A stretch of DNA of 29,794 nt, from positions 1 to 29,794 of the forward strand of contig CAXNAD020000100.1 of the NCBI GenBank assembly GCA_964200185.2, read 5' to 3'. Position numbers and translations under genes: made by a program. Positions 10,001 through 20,520 of this stretch are shown one piece after another. Numbering within the stretch: position 1 is the stretch's first letter; each line of letters begins with the position of its first letter. The stretch is from Choristocarpus tenellus KU-1152. Taxonomy: Eukaryota; Phaeophyceae. The notes below the pieces were generated by a model. The model saw only the letters and a program-made list of their open reading frames with translations, did no database searches and was not told where the DNA came from.

Positions 10001-12740
10001 GACAAAGTTGGCTGGTCTGATGCATCAGGAACAGCAGGTTAAGGAACTTTACCTCAAGTACCTACTCGCCATCTGAGGCTGAACCTGGGATGGCAAAAAT
10101 CACCACATATAATGAAACTGAACATTGCATTCCCCCAAACAAATAACCAACCAAATAGTTTCCTTCAAAGGTTGTGTCCCTCTAACGAATGACAATGACA
10201 GCTGATGGTAATGCTGACATCTCTTGCCAAGCACGCTCTCCATGGCGAAAAATCGTTCAAGTTCCTCAAAGCTTGCCTTTCCTAATCTGTCACCAATGAT
10301 CTCCCCTCATCCCCACTCTGCCAATCCCAGACCAAATCCTACATCTCCTCATCAACCAGCCCTTCACAATATGAAGGACCAATAAATCTCTTCATGAAAC
10401 AGTGACAAGGGGGACAATGGCACAAGGCCTTTCAGTTCTGGGGCGGGGTGTGAGCAGGGGGGGTATATACCTCGTCGTACAAACCAGCTACATGGTCTGT
10501 TGCTGCTAGCATAGCTGTGGGCATGAAGTACTCATAGCGACGCCTGCTGCACGCCTGCTTGGCATCAAAACCCTTGGGGACGCGCCGCATATCGACCACC
10601 TTTATATCCTGCAGTACAAGGAAAAAATGGGAGGGATAAGGGGGTGAGATCATCAAAGAGGGGGACTTGATTTTGTTTGACCCTTTTGAGTCCCAAGGAC
10701 CTTTGAATCTAGGTGAAGTATACACTATGCCTATGACACAGACGCACTCAACCTCCCTCAAGAGGGTGTATCTGATGTAGAGAAGACTAGCTGTGAACAG
10801 ATTGTTAACCCAAAGGGATCTCCACCATGATCAAAACACATAAACCACAAGGTAGTTGTGTGGGACCTTGAAACTCAACGACACCCTGTCTTAAACAGTA
10901 TCAAACAGGCACAAGATCAACAAAACGTCAGAGGGAAGTATAAGCAAGTGAATTGAGTGACATCTCCTCTCTCATTGGGTCGAAAGGGAGAGAGGGGGAA
11001 TAGGATGTCCATCCAAGATTGCTGTAATACAGCAGTGACATCAGGCCAATAAGGTACCAAGCAAGTCTTATCTTCTTGTTCTCTCTGAGCAAAGAGTTCT
11101 CTTCTGCCATTGAATGTTTTCAGAACAGTAACAGAAACGCAGTAATATGCACGTGAGTATACATCCATGCACATCAGGGTGTAAAAATTGGAAACGTTTA
11201 ACCGACTGGCAACCAAAAATATGCGGAACTTCCTGTGTCTGCCTGATTTTCTAGGAGGGTAAGTATGAGGCAACAAAGAATCATATCGTTTATGGAAGAC
11301 ATGCAAAGGCGTATCAATAGTTCTTTCAGTGAGATGGAGGTATGTAGAGGGGTTGATAAGCACTTCAAGCGTAATCTGTCTTAAGCATGCTGTACCACAA
11401 ACATTAAAAAACACCAACACTAGAGCTATCAACTAAAGTGGGAACCCCTTCCCCTCCTCCACTCCCTGCCCCTTCTGCCAACATTTCTAACCTCAGGAAG
11501 GTGCCTGTTGATTGCTGCAATGGTCTCTTTCTCTTTCCCCTCCACATAGCTCATGCGCAAGCATATAATCTGCGGGACGGTACCCAAAGATCAGTAAGAA
11601 CCACAGTTAAAAGAGGTATCACCCCCTCCGCAACAGCCTCCAGCTGAACAAATCAAAGCCAACACAAAAATTCCTTTCCACACAAGTAGGCATGCATTCA
11701 ATACAAAAGGAAAAAGAGTAATGAAACAAAATACCCCCCCCCCCTCCCTAGAGCCTTTACACTTTGCCCAAAGTTGGTAGTGGTGTAATGAGACTTAAGA
11801 AAGTGAATTGCCAGCAGCTTTTTAAACCCCCTAAACAGACATTCAAAATAGCAACAGTTACAATTGCAAAACAAAAATAAACTTTCCTGTGCAGCAGCAT
11901 GTACACCCTTGTCAGTACGGGCAGCTCTAGACCAAGCAACCTTTTGCAGATTGCCAAAGTTTGCACGACTTATATTGCCCACAAGGTACAAGGCACGCTC
12001 CAGCTCTGCTTCCACTGTCCTTTGGTTAGGGTTACTTAGGAGCAATGAACATGTGGGACACGGTGTCGCCAGGTGAGAAGGAAGTGGGAAGTGGGAAGTG
12101 GGAGTGAATGCAGATCCAGAACTCAGTGAAGGCGAGCTCTGGGTGTTGGCTAAACCAAAACCAAAGCAATAGGGGCCGTGCTGCAACAGTATCACTGGAT
12201 TAATACTAGTAACAACAAAAAATGTCAGGTTTGGGTAAAGTGCAAGTACTGCTCCTATTCCTATTAATCTATTCACTTCGCTTCTGTACCCAGCACTCCC
12301 TCATAGTGCACAATGAGGAAAAAAGCACAGTGATCTTTCCCCTTGCAATGAAAGGATTTAAAGTACAAAATAGCAAGAGACACCAGGAATATAACCTGCT
12401 CCGTAACCGCTATAATATAAAGTTACGAGTAGAAGGACCACCCAGCAATGCGCTTGGTTTGTATCTAGTGCTGTGCAACCAATACAACACTAAGTCATCC
12501 CACAACGCCCAGGGAAACTCAAGAAGGTGCTGCCCACCACATGAGCAAAAACAAAATCAACAAGCAGCTCACGCAACAATCAACACCTTCATTGATACAC
12601 CCTCTTGTCTTCCTCATTTCATCCATCCATCCACGCATCCACAAGCATTAATCCTCTCTCTCTCACATCTGCATGCCCTTGTACTTGGTGCCACAGTACG
12701 CCAGGAGCACCGCAACCTTCTTCTTTGGCCTCTTCGACAT
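7036..12740 (-). CDS. PUS1: tRNA pseudouridine synthase, PUS1/TruA family, seven exons
   Basis: The enzyme converts uridines in tRNA to pseudouridine, in the nucleus and/or mitochondria. Exons: 12740-12667, 12034-11887, 11569-11492, 10608-10471, 9513-8876, 7586-7475 and 7185-7036. Together they give 1338 bases: 445 codons and a TGA, in frame through every junction. ATG at 12740 opens MSKRPKKKVAVLLAYCGTKY, the usual start of the family's first strand. Catalytic motif ARTDKGVHAAAQ puts the nucleophile at Asp66. SRRRYEYFMPT (residues 121-131) carries the conserved active-site Tyr125. GTKNYHNYTSRRKANDPS lies near 340-357, VVGQSFLLHQIRKM at 383-396 and APSEGLYLDRPFFDTYNRM at the C-terminus. An extra segment of about 165 residues (147-311), rich in Ser, Glu, Ala and Gly, sits before RVTAELLDSLRR. 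The C-terminal extension of yeast and human proteins is absent. Intron 2 appears to use a GA donor. A further 5' coding exon cannot be excluded. Confidence 0.92.
8876..9513 (-). CDS. PUS1: PUS1 exon 5 with long low-complexity insertion
   Basis: This is the largest exon (638 bases). An acceptor CTCTTGCAG at 9514 joins it in phase 0 to exon 4, and the donor AGCAG/GTTGGA ends it in phase 2. The first part (SKYCVLDALCITNVAPLL and on) is mildly hydrophobic. It is followed by about 120 residues dominated by Ser, Glu, Ala and Gly, probably disordered. The catalytic fold resumes at RVTAELLDSLRRVLGCFKG. Yeast Pus1 also has an insertion at this place, so the position is tolerated by the fold, but the sequence here is unlike it as far as I can judge. 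The opposite strand is open over 8930-9403 only because of the biased composition. Confidence 0.85.
9601..9627. repeat. 7-bp tandem repeat (ACATAAT) in PUS1 intron 4
   Basis: Nearly four perfect copies of ACATAAT run in tandem and end in ACATAAATG. It is a simple satellite inside the intron. Confidence 0.8.
11570..11886 (-). other. PUS1 intron 2 with apparent GA-AG ends
   Basis: Homology requires exon 2 to end ...GTACATGCTGCTGCACAG (HAAAQ) and exon 3 to start ATTATATGC (IICLRMS), both in phase 0. The intron then begins GAAAGT and ends CCCGCAG. The nearest GT, four bases inside, would add GAAA and shift the frame, and no compensating acceptor is visible. All other introns I could place in this window are GT-AG. 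Confidence 0.5.
11734..11744. repeat. Homopolymer C run in PUS1 intron 2
   Basis: Eleven consecutive C on the plus strand, hence a G run in the transcript. Confidence 0.8.
12078..12107. repeat. Short GGAAGTG tandem repeat in PUS1 intron 1
   Basis: Three or four units of GGAAGTG run in tandem, about 45 bases upstream (in gene sense) of exon 2. Confidence 0.6.
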
Positions 12741-15700
12741 TTCCACCACCTCAGCTGGGACATCGAATCAGCAAAACAGGAGAGTTGATTCACAGACATA
12801 AGACTTACAAGGCAGGAGCCACACATACGTGGGACAGTTTGCACCACTGTTGAGTGTATCTTTGTCCATACTCTGCATCTATGATCATATCTACAGTATG
12901 AGTGCAGGAAACAGGTCCTACATGCTTTGCAAGGGGGTCAGACGGATCAAGTACTCACTCTAATTGTTAAGCGTTAGTGTGTACTCTACATTGGTACTAC
13001 ATAAAGCTCTATAATATGTGTTCATTTCCATTTACATCGACAGCCTGCTCTTGCCTGGGGCAAAAACTTCACTGTTTCGGTTGCATGAGATGTCTTTGTC
13101 ATACAGTCTGTCCCCGCACTAAGGCCCTCACCACAACTCTCTAGCTACACATACTCATCAGCACACGTTTGTTGTCTACCTTCAGTAGCGCTAAAAAGTG
13201 GAAACCAACACTACAGCAACAAAAACAAGAGAGAGTGCTTGCTGGGGCCTTGAAGCACTGCTTGATGTTCATCCAACATCACATCTTGGAATAGGGTTGT
13301 TCCTAATCACAATTTAAGTATGCCGTGTTCTTCATGGTCACCACGCCACTTCACTCATGAAATGCAAAAAAATCACAACAATAAATGTACTTTTGCATCC
13401 TCTTTCACCATCTCAAGTTTTTCACATTGTGTTCATGTTTTTGTGCAACATCAGCTGTGTCCAACAGCAACAGATGTATCCAATCAGAAGATGTACTCCT
13501 TCTGATTGGAGCAAGCTTCAGTATGTTGGACAATATATTATCTTCTTCCTTCTATTATACAGCATTATCGTGGGCCATTCTTGATTTGGTCAGAATGATT
13601 TGAGTCATCCCATCTTAAGAGGAGAGGGTTGTTGAGTATTTGGAGCCTCTGTGACTTCCTTCCGCTATACGTTGTTATATAATTCTTGAAGACAATTCTG
13701 TTCTAGTGTGGACAAAATTTCGTCTTCTATTCCACAGCCACAGCCTCCTTAGGTGGTTTGGTGATATTTCAGGCTTGGGAAATGGAGGTGTCAGGCATAG
13801 TATTTAAGAGGCCTAAATAACCCACCTCTGAGATAGAATGATTCTATTCATTCAATGAAGCAGCCCCTACCACAATTCCCATCATTGAAAGTATCGTATT
13901 GCAACCGCACTCATGAGCATACTGTGTAATTCCAAGTGCCAAGTGTAGACCAATCACTCATCAGTACCGGCTCTCAGTCTCACACCTCTGCTCAGGCATG
14001 TGCACCAATGACTCCTACTAAAATAATTACTACAAACTACTTCGTATACAGTGTTTTGAGATCGGACCACAAAATAATACTTCACAAACCCGACACTCAA
14101 AGGTTGGGCAGGCTCTATTTCATCCCATCAGGTGTTTTCCAGTGTGTTGTGTGTTCCCAACTTGTGGCTGGGGTGTTCATGTCAGAGGTACTGTCCTTCA
14201 TCTTGCACATGTGCTCATGCCAACACCACACACATCTGCATATGAACTTCTCATACATGTACCTTGCATTCATAGGCTCTAAACAACTTTGCACTCAATT
14301 ACACCTTTACTTGATCTTCAGTCTCATAAATCTGGTCACTGCTTTCTCACCTCTCACGTGTTGAAGTAATAGTATTGTGAATCACAGCATTTGCAGTTGA
14401 TCAAAAACCAAAGATGTTCATACCGATTGCTTGTTTTGTTCCCTCTCTGCGATGTTTAGGGGAGAGAAACACAAACAAACATGCACCATGAACACCTCTA
14501 GGACTGCATAAACCATGAGTATACCCAGTTAATCTGAAGATGGGGTAGAGGTTTCAGCATATAAGTATTACACCCACCCATCTGCTGAATATGCCCTTTG
14601 GTGTGCAGAGGATGATGACAAGGAAGGCAAAGGGTCAGAAAAGACAAAGAACATGACTCGAATCTGGTTGAGCTGATGACTGACCAACAGAAAGATAAGC
14701 ATGTAAAGGAATGGAAAAAATAAATCCACATTGGTTGAAGAATGACATCTGGCACTTCTCTTGAATGTACACGAGGGGGACAATGCTCAATGCAACTCTT
14801 ATCTGTGTCAAGAACAGCAGGTATTCCAAAGCCAAGATCAAGTTGAGAGATTCAAAGTCAACGATCCAACCAAGAAATCACCTCCAGGTACAGGGAAGCA
14901 ATTCAGGAGTTGGAGCAAAGAGGAGTGAAGATTGAAAAGCCTGTGTTAGGTGGTCAGCGGCGTATGGACTCATCTTTCACAACTAAGGCACCAGAGTGGA
15001 CCACTCTTCTTTGCCGCTTCACTGTGATGAACAACCAACCAATTTTGGTAATATGGGCTTACAATCCATCTTGTTCCGCCTACACTCACATTGTTTCTAC
15101 CGTATGGTTTGAGCACTTTGCCATTCACAGGTGTTGTTTTCCACATCCTCTTTGACATCACAATTGACCATAAAATGCCTCATCAACCCACCTTCAACCT
15201 TTGCTGTCCAGCAGCAGGTTGTGGAAAGTGTCCACTTCAAGGAGAGGATAAATGTCATGAAAAAAAACATGCCAGAAAGCTGTTGACTCCCCGATATGGC
15301 TGAGATGGGCAAGGAATATGTGTAGATCAAGGACCCCACGATTCCTTCTGAGGAGGAAGTGTGTCCAACAGATGGTTGGATGGGTTCCTCTGGTCACATA
15401 TTCCACTCTCTCGCCAAACACTGATGACGTATTTGAGATCATTTCTCTCTCTCTGGACTGTGCATCAAGCATTCAGGCAGAACGGTGGCAGAGGATTTTG
15501 CTGAAAACCCGATAGAAACGGTGGAGAAGTGTGGACTCACTGGAAGGGTGGAACCATGTATGGCAGAACATGAGTTATTAATAGTGAAGATGGGTGAAGA
15601 GTACTGTATTACAACCTACTACTGAATAGATATCTCTTTTGAGTGTATGACTGGTATCGCTTTCTGTGGGGCAGGGGTTAGAGATGCCATGAAATTAGCC

Positions 15701-16200
15701 CAGGTAGCTGTAGGGGCCTAATCTAAGTCCAGCTAGCATAGGGAATGCTTGAAGGAGATGAACAGGATGTCAAGAATCGAACCCAGAACAAAAATGCAGA
15801 ATGCATCTACCTAGTGGAAGTCCACTTATTCCATCATGAAATACTTCCTCTACCTCAAACTAGCCATCTTTCTTCATGGTGTGAAAATTGACAATCACCC
15901 TGTAAGCATGTCAACATTTGAGAGTGAGGAAAGCAGTGAATGAAGGAGCAAGAAAAGAAAGTGCTTTTAGGAGGAATCAAATGTAGAAGCAATCTGCTGG
16001 ACCTTTCACAAACATGCAACAAAAGCTGACAGTATTAAAAATAACATCCACCACACACAAAACATTCCTTTACTTTAAAAGTTGTGCCAAGGTCACCAAC
16101 TCTATTTTGCCATAAGTGGTTATGTCTGCTTTAAACATGCCAAATAATAACACCTTTCTTCCCAATCTCCTTATCTTGCCTCTTTTTAACTTGTTCTTAT
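12741..16200. other. No recognisable gene; degraded, possibly transposon-derived DNA
   Basis: Open frames here are short and show no family motif. From about 14500 the plus strand holds coding-like blocks in shifting frames, for example a Cys-rich CPAAGCGKCPLQGEDKCHEK near 15203-15262 and GEEYCITTYY near 15592-15621. They lie directly upstream of the copia reverse transcriptase and could be decayed gag or integrase of that element, but I could not identify an integrase core. Confidence 0.4.
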
Positions 16201-16204
16201 GTTG

Positions 16205-17610
16205 TAGCCAGGTGATGGACCTAGCAAAGAATTACTCGAGTGTATGGAGGTTGAGGCCTGTTGGGCTGCAAGAGAGCCTCCCATAATTGTGAAATGGTGA
16301 CAGTGAAATTTGTCGCAAGCAGCTACAATGAAGGAAGGAAAGGGTTTCAAGAAAGGGGTTGATTGGCACGAGAGGTTTGCAACAACAGCACAGACGTACA
16401 GTTTGCTACCAATTCTTGGGCCGGTGACGCAACTCAGCAGGACCATAAATATGACCGATGCCGTGGGGGCATTTACCAACTTGTCTGCATGAGGATCTCT
16501 ACACGGAACAGTGGGTGTTGTGTGTGGCATAGATGGGGCAGTGGGGAAACTGTAGAAGCGAATTGTGTGTATTAGTGAATTGGTCTCCATGAACTGGAAT
16601 TCCCTTGTGGACACACTGCTGGAGCTAGAGCTGGAGCAGTGTGGGGCAGATTTGTGTATACTTTGGTGGACCAAGAGGTTTTTTGGGTGTTAACAGTGCT
16701 GATCTGTGCTGATGACATTCTGATAGCCAGTGATGGGATGGAGCATGTTGCTGACCTTGTGGCTGGGACTCAACAAGAAGTTCCTCATTGAGTATGTGAG
16801 AGAAAATGAGTTATCCATGCAATGTCAGAACAAGGATGGATCTGAAGCATGGAACATTATGCATGGACCAGGAGGCATATGCAGAGAACTTCGCCAAAAG
16901 GAATGGAGTCAAGGAAGTTTTTTGAGCTACCAGCATAGCTCTGAAGGTAGTTGAAGAAGGACTAGTAAGGAATCTTGCCTAATGATTGGGAGGCCAATGT
17001 GGGCATCTGCCATGACGCACTTCCACACTGCATTTGCAGTGTGCGCCCTGGTTACTCATCAAATGAACTGTATTGTTGCAAAATGGTATGGAGCTGAGAG
17101 TGTGATTGGCTATTTGCTGGGGACTAAGGGTTAGGGATTGACTTCTGGGTTTATAGCTGGTACGGAAAAGCACTGAGGTGGCAGCTGATTGTGTTTGCAG
17201 ATGCAGATTATCCAAACTGTGTAACCATCAGGTTTTCTTTGTCGGAGAGTGTGGTGATATCTGAGGTGACGTGCATCAGTTGGTGGTGTAGGATTTAGCA
17301 GACAGCAATCCTGTCTAGCACAGAGATTGACTTTGTTTATGGTTGTCACCTTGCCAATGAGGCATTTTTCCTATAGCAGGTGTATGTCATTGTAGAGGCT
17401 GTCATTGAGGAGTAATGTTTACATTTCTTTGAGGATGACAATGGGACAATCCAGTCTGCCAAGAAGGCTGCATCTGGGGGGTGAATCAAGCATAACAATG
17501 TGAGATATTTGTACGTGAGGAAATTGACCTTGGAGGTAAGGGCAATGGTTGGGTATGTGCCTACAGCAGGCCACCACGGCAACCATTTTTACAAGGGCTC
17601 CAGGCAATGA
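16205..17610 (+). mobile_element. Decayed Ty1/copia pol: reverse transcriptase and RNase H
   Basis: Across several frames the plus strand reads as the second half of a copia polyprotein. Blocks in order: GFKKGVDWHERFATTAQT (about 16342), MTDAVGAFTNL (16450), MNWNSLVDTLLELELEQCGA (from 16588), LICADDILIASDG (from 16699, with the catalytic Asp pair at 16711-16716), DQEAYAENFAKRNGVKE (16865), MWASAMTHFHTAFAVCAL (16997), VIGYLLGTKG (17101), the RNase H start FADADYPNCV (17189), DNGTIQSAKKA (17437), then IKHNNVRYLYVRKLTLEV and GYVPTAGHHGNHF, with a stop at 17608-17610. This is the canonical copia order. Stops and indels show it is dead. LTRs were not located. Confidence 0.85.
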
Positions 17611-18402
17611 ACAATTTAACTCTCACACAAGAACCATCATGTGTTGCAGCACTTATCTATCGACATTGATGAAAAAATATTCTTACAGAACGTCTCCGAG
17701 TGCATTTAGAGCAAGGAGGTGCATCAAGAGTGGTCAGTGAATGACACAAGCAATAGCAACTTGGTTGGGGATGATGCACAGAGGCAAGAGTGACAATAGA
17801 AAAAGGTCATGTTTAGGGCTAGGCTTGACGAGATAGTAAGGATGGAGAAGAGAGGCCAATCCCTATTCTCCAGCTGGTGCACTCTATTCTCAAGGATGTT
17901 TGATGACAGAGGCTATCAATGCAATCATTGTGATATTTGGTATATACAGTGCGCATCAAATTCACTTTGACATCCAATATTTAATAAGAGTGCTTTTGTG
18001 TGGCAGTTAACTGTGGACACATCATCACAAAGGCAGGATGGCCAGCCTCAAAGGGTCATGGGGTCCCTAATTTTGTTGGTTGCACACATAGTGATTGACT
18101 CTATAGTTGATGCCAATGATAATCTCTCCTTTGCACTGCACCTCACACGCTCAATCTCACACCCCCTAACCCTCTCTCAGTCATATGCTGGCATGCCACA
18201 TGTGGTCCAGGCCTTTCCCAAAAAGACCAATTAATGAAAAACATAAAAAACACACTTAGAAGCAGAATTACTTTTCATTTGGAACAGGCCTTAGAGATAA
18301 ACTTGACAAGGCAAAAGTCAATAGGATCAGATAGAGCTTGTATGAAGGGGATATAGATAAGAGATTCAAGGTTGGGGGGGCACTTAGCTACCCTGCACTC
18401 AC
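17611..18402. other. No gene recognised
   Basis: The first 130 bases still read as a possible continuation of the copia polyprotein tail (plus strand, TERLRVHLEQGGASRVVSE after two stops). Beyond that I see no coding block or LTR end. Confidence 0.4.
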
Positions 18403-19118
18403 CAGCTGTGGCAGCAACCTCCAGCTCCAGACGTTCCTCCGCTGATAGTTGTTTGGATAAGTCCCCTGCATTGTCAACCAGTACACGAAACACACAGGTT
18501 GCCTGGGGGCATTCAGTCCAGTTTGTTAAAGGTAGCCTAGAGATGTTATCTACCCACATTTGACCCCCAGGGGGGAGCATCTGGTATGCACTTTTTCAGG
18601 AACCAAGTAACTCTCTCCAGGTTTTGATGCGCTTTCGTAGGCCAATACCAAGGCATGTTGATACTTCAAATACAGATACAAAACAGAGACACAAACACAA
18701 TTAGATACAACTTCATGCTACACCCTCCACTGACCAACCAGACACAGGCTTCATTGTCTGTCCAGTAGCCTAGGCTGCTTTCGTACCTGCATATGACCCA
18801 GGGTGGGCACCATCGAAGACCTTCCTGACACCATAGCCGTCCGGTTGCCCTGAAGACGTGTCAACGCCTGCAGAAGGATCTTGATAGTGCCATATAGCAG
18901 GATGGTTGGGTACCGTTCGCAGCGCCAGCAAGGTAATTCCAATACACAGATTTTAGGGTACAGCGAGATTAGTTGCACGATTTGCTTGAAGGTGGAGGGC
19001 CTGTATTACTAATTGCAAGGCTGCTCTTACAAGTTTAGAGACATACTGTGGGAAGATAGCTGTTTGAATATACAACCAGCCCATCTCGATTCCGCTTCGA
19101 CAGAAGACAGGGAGTCGA
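18403..19118 (-). CDS. Three phase-compatible exons, possibly PEX16-like
   Basis: Minus-strand exons: 19118-19031 (ends FPQYVSKL, donor CTT/GTAAGA), 18984-18787 (66 codons, QIVQLISLYPKICVLELPCW then RYPTILLYGTIKILLQALTR, donor CAG/GTACGA) and 18580-18403 (MLPPGGQMWVDNISRLPLTN to LSAEERLELEVAATA, donor GCTG/GTGAGT). They join in phase 0. The middle exon has the hydrophobic, amphipathic look of a peroxin or membrane-associated protein. Its pattern (hydrophobic helix, basic residues, then an IK-LL-L helix) and the later ERLEL resemble PEX16, a peroxisomal membrane biogenesis factor, but only faintly. The first intron would be just 46 bases, unusually short here. First and last exons were not found. 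Confidence 0.3.
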
Positions 19119-19734
19119 CTGAAAATCAAGTACAAGACAACACGATACGTTAGTGTGGGTATGCTGAGCCTAGGGTGTCCATGTGTCGGGGTGTTATCTT
19201 CTTCTTTCATAGCTACCATTGACAACGTCTGTACTGCATCTCAATCCGCATCTCAGCCACACGCCAACTGTGGACTTCTCCGAGAAGCTCACGACAGGAG
19301 TAGTTGCCACGTCCACCAACAACCCACCTTGCTCTCCTCCGTCAGGTGCATCCTTCCGCTCTCTCTTCCTGTCTCCACGATTACCCCAATCCTTGCTTCC
19401 CCGCCAGGGTCGTTTGCGTCCCATTATCTTTCAGGAGAATCTATGGGTAGAGTATGTGGGAAAGTCAAGCAATAGGCAGTGTAGTGGAGTGAGAATGTCC
19501 ACTACCCCTTTTTTGCAAGTGTTAGGGTTCATCACATAAACATCCAAATAATAGGAAAATGTTGTATTTATAGTCATAATAATAGTGCTGACATTGATTG
19601 GGGGAACATGGAGTGGTTTCGTGTTCGAAAGTTCTTTTCATCAAAACAATAGTCCTCGTGTTGCACATTTCTTGATGAAAACAATATTTGATTGGAGTGG
19701 TTGCCCATATTCCACACAGAACTGGGTTTGTTCT

Positions 19735-20520
19735 GGATATACTGGGACTTACCTAGAACCACAGAACATACTCCATGATGAAGAGTTAGTTTTGTGTGGC
19801 TTCCAGCCATCCACAAAGACTATGATGTACACCCTACTTGCCCTTCAGGACCTCGCCCAGGAGAAGCATGTACCTTTGTTCATGGGGCCTCATTGACCTA
19901 CAAAAAGTGTGTGACTTCCGTACACTTCATTTCTTGTGGACCGAACTTACTTGTCGAATTTGGAATTGGCAAGAAGATGATCTCAATAATCTGCCAATTC
20001 CAAGACTGATAGACAGTATGCATGGATGATCAAGAGAGAGGTTGAACACGTTGTTTGGGGTCAGGGAAGTCAGGGAAGGGCTTCAGCAAGGGCGTATTAT
20101 ATGTTCACTATAGAGCATGGCCTATGGGGTATGCTATGATACGCTGGTGACGTAAAGGCATTGTGTCCAAGGCTAAATAAAGGAACTATGGGGTATGCTA
20201 AATTATTATCCCGAAAACATGTAGCCACTGCGTCCAAGACCAAAGAAAGGAGGTTTGGTCAGGGTGATGGCAAGTAGTGATTATGAAGGTGATCAGGTCA
20301 TTCGGTCTGACATTGCCTGAGTTGAACACGGAGACCATGTGTCTTTGACCTCCTACTAACAAGGTCACGGACATCATGCAGATCCAGGCTTCGGGTCAGA
20401 AGTGCATCAGTCTGACAAGTTTGTTTGTTGTGATGAAGCTGATATATTACCACCAAGACAATGGGTTCAGAAGTCTGAGGTTGTTTCGACAAGTATAAGC
20501 AAGTGCTTAATGACAGAATC
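19735..20520 (+). mobile_element. Decayed LINE (non-LTR) reverse transcriptase fragment
   Basis: Plus-strand blocks in shifting frames follow the order of a LINE reverse transcriptase: LVLCGFQPS (about 19786-19812), then LQDLAQEKHVPLFMG and LIDLQKVCD (Asp near 19895), GIGKKMISIICQFQD (about 19964-20008), VREGLQQGR, LWGML followed by a degenerate YAGD (about 20122-20152) where YADD is expected, and FGLTLPELNTETMCL followed by IQASGQK. The closing block CFDKYKQVLNDRI ends near 20520. Frameshifts and stops show the copy is inactive. No endonuclease or poly-A tail was identified. Confidence 0.75.
20122..20251 (+). repeat. Imperfect tandem duplication inside the LINE fragment
   Basis: CTATGGGGTATGCTA occurs exactly at 20122-20136 and 20185-20199. 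GTCCAAGGCTAAATAAAGGA near 20164-20183 has a partner GTCCAAGACCAAAGAAAGGA near 20232-20251. The unit is about 63-68 bp and duplicates the catalytic-motif segment of the reverse transcriptase. Confidence 0.7.

Noticed and set aside
13936-14364. 142-codon plus-strand open frame
   Set aside because: No recognisable domain, Cys/His/Ser-rich composition typical of translated AC-rich DNA, and no splice or promoter context.
15765-15850. Possible minus-strand tRNA, because of a GGTTCGATTC T-loop-like string
   Set aside because: No matching acceptor, D or anticodon stems can be drawn upstream in the reverse complement.
19194-19424. Candidate first exon beginning MGRKRPWRGSKDWGNRGDRK on the minus strand
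   Set aside because: The peptide looks protein-like, but no single donor joins it convincingly to the exon at 19118, and it matches no known N-terminus. Left out of the gene model.
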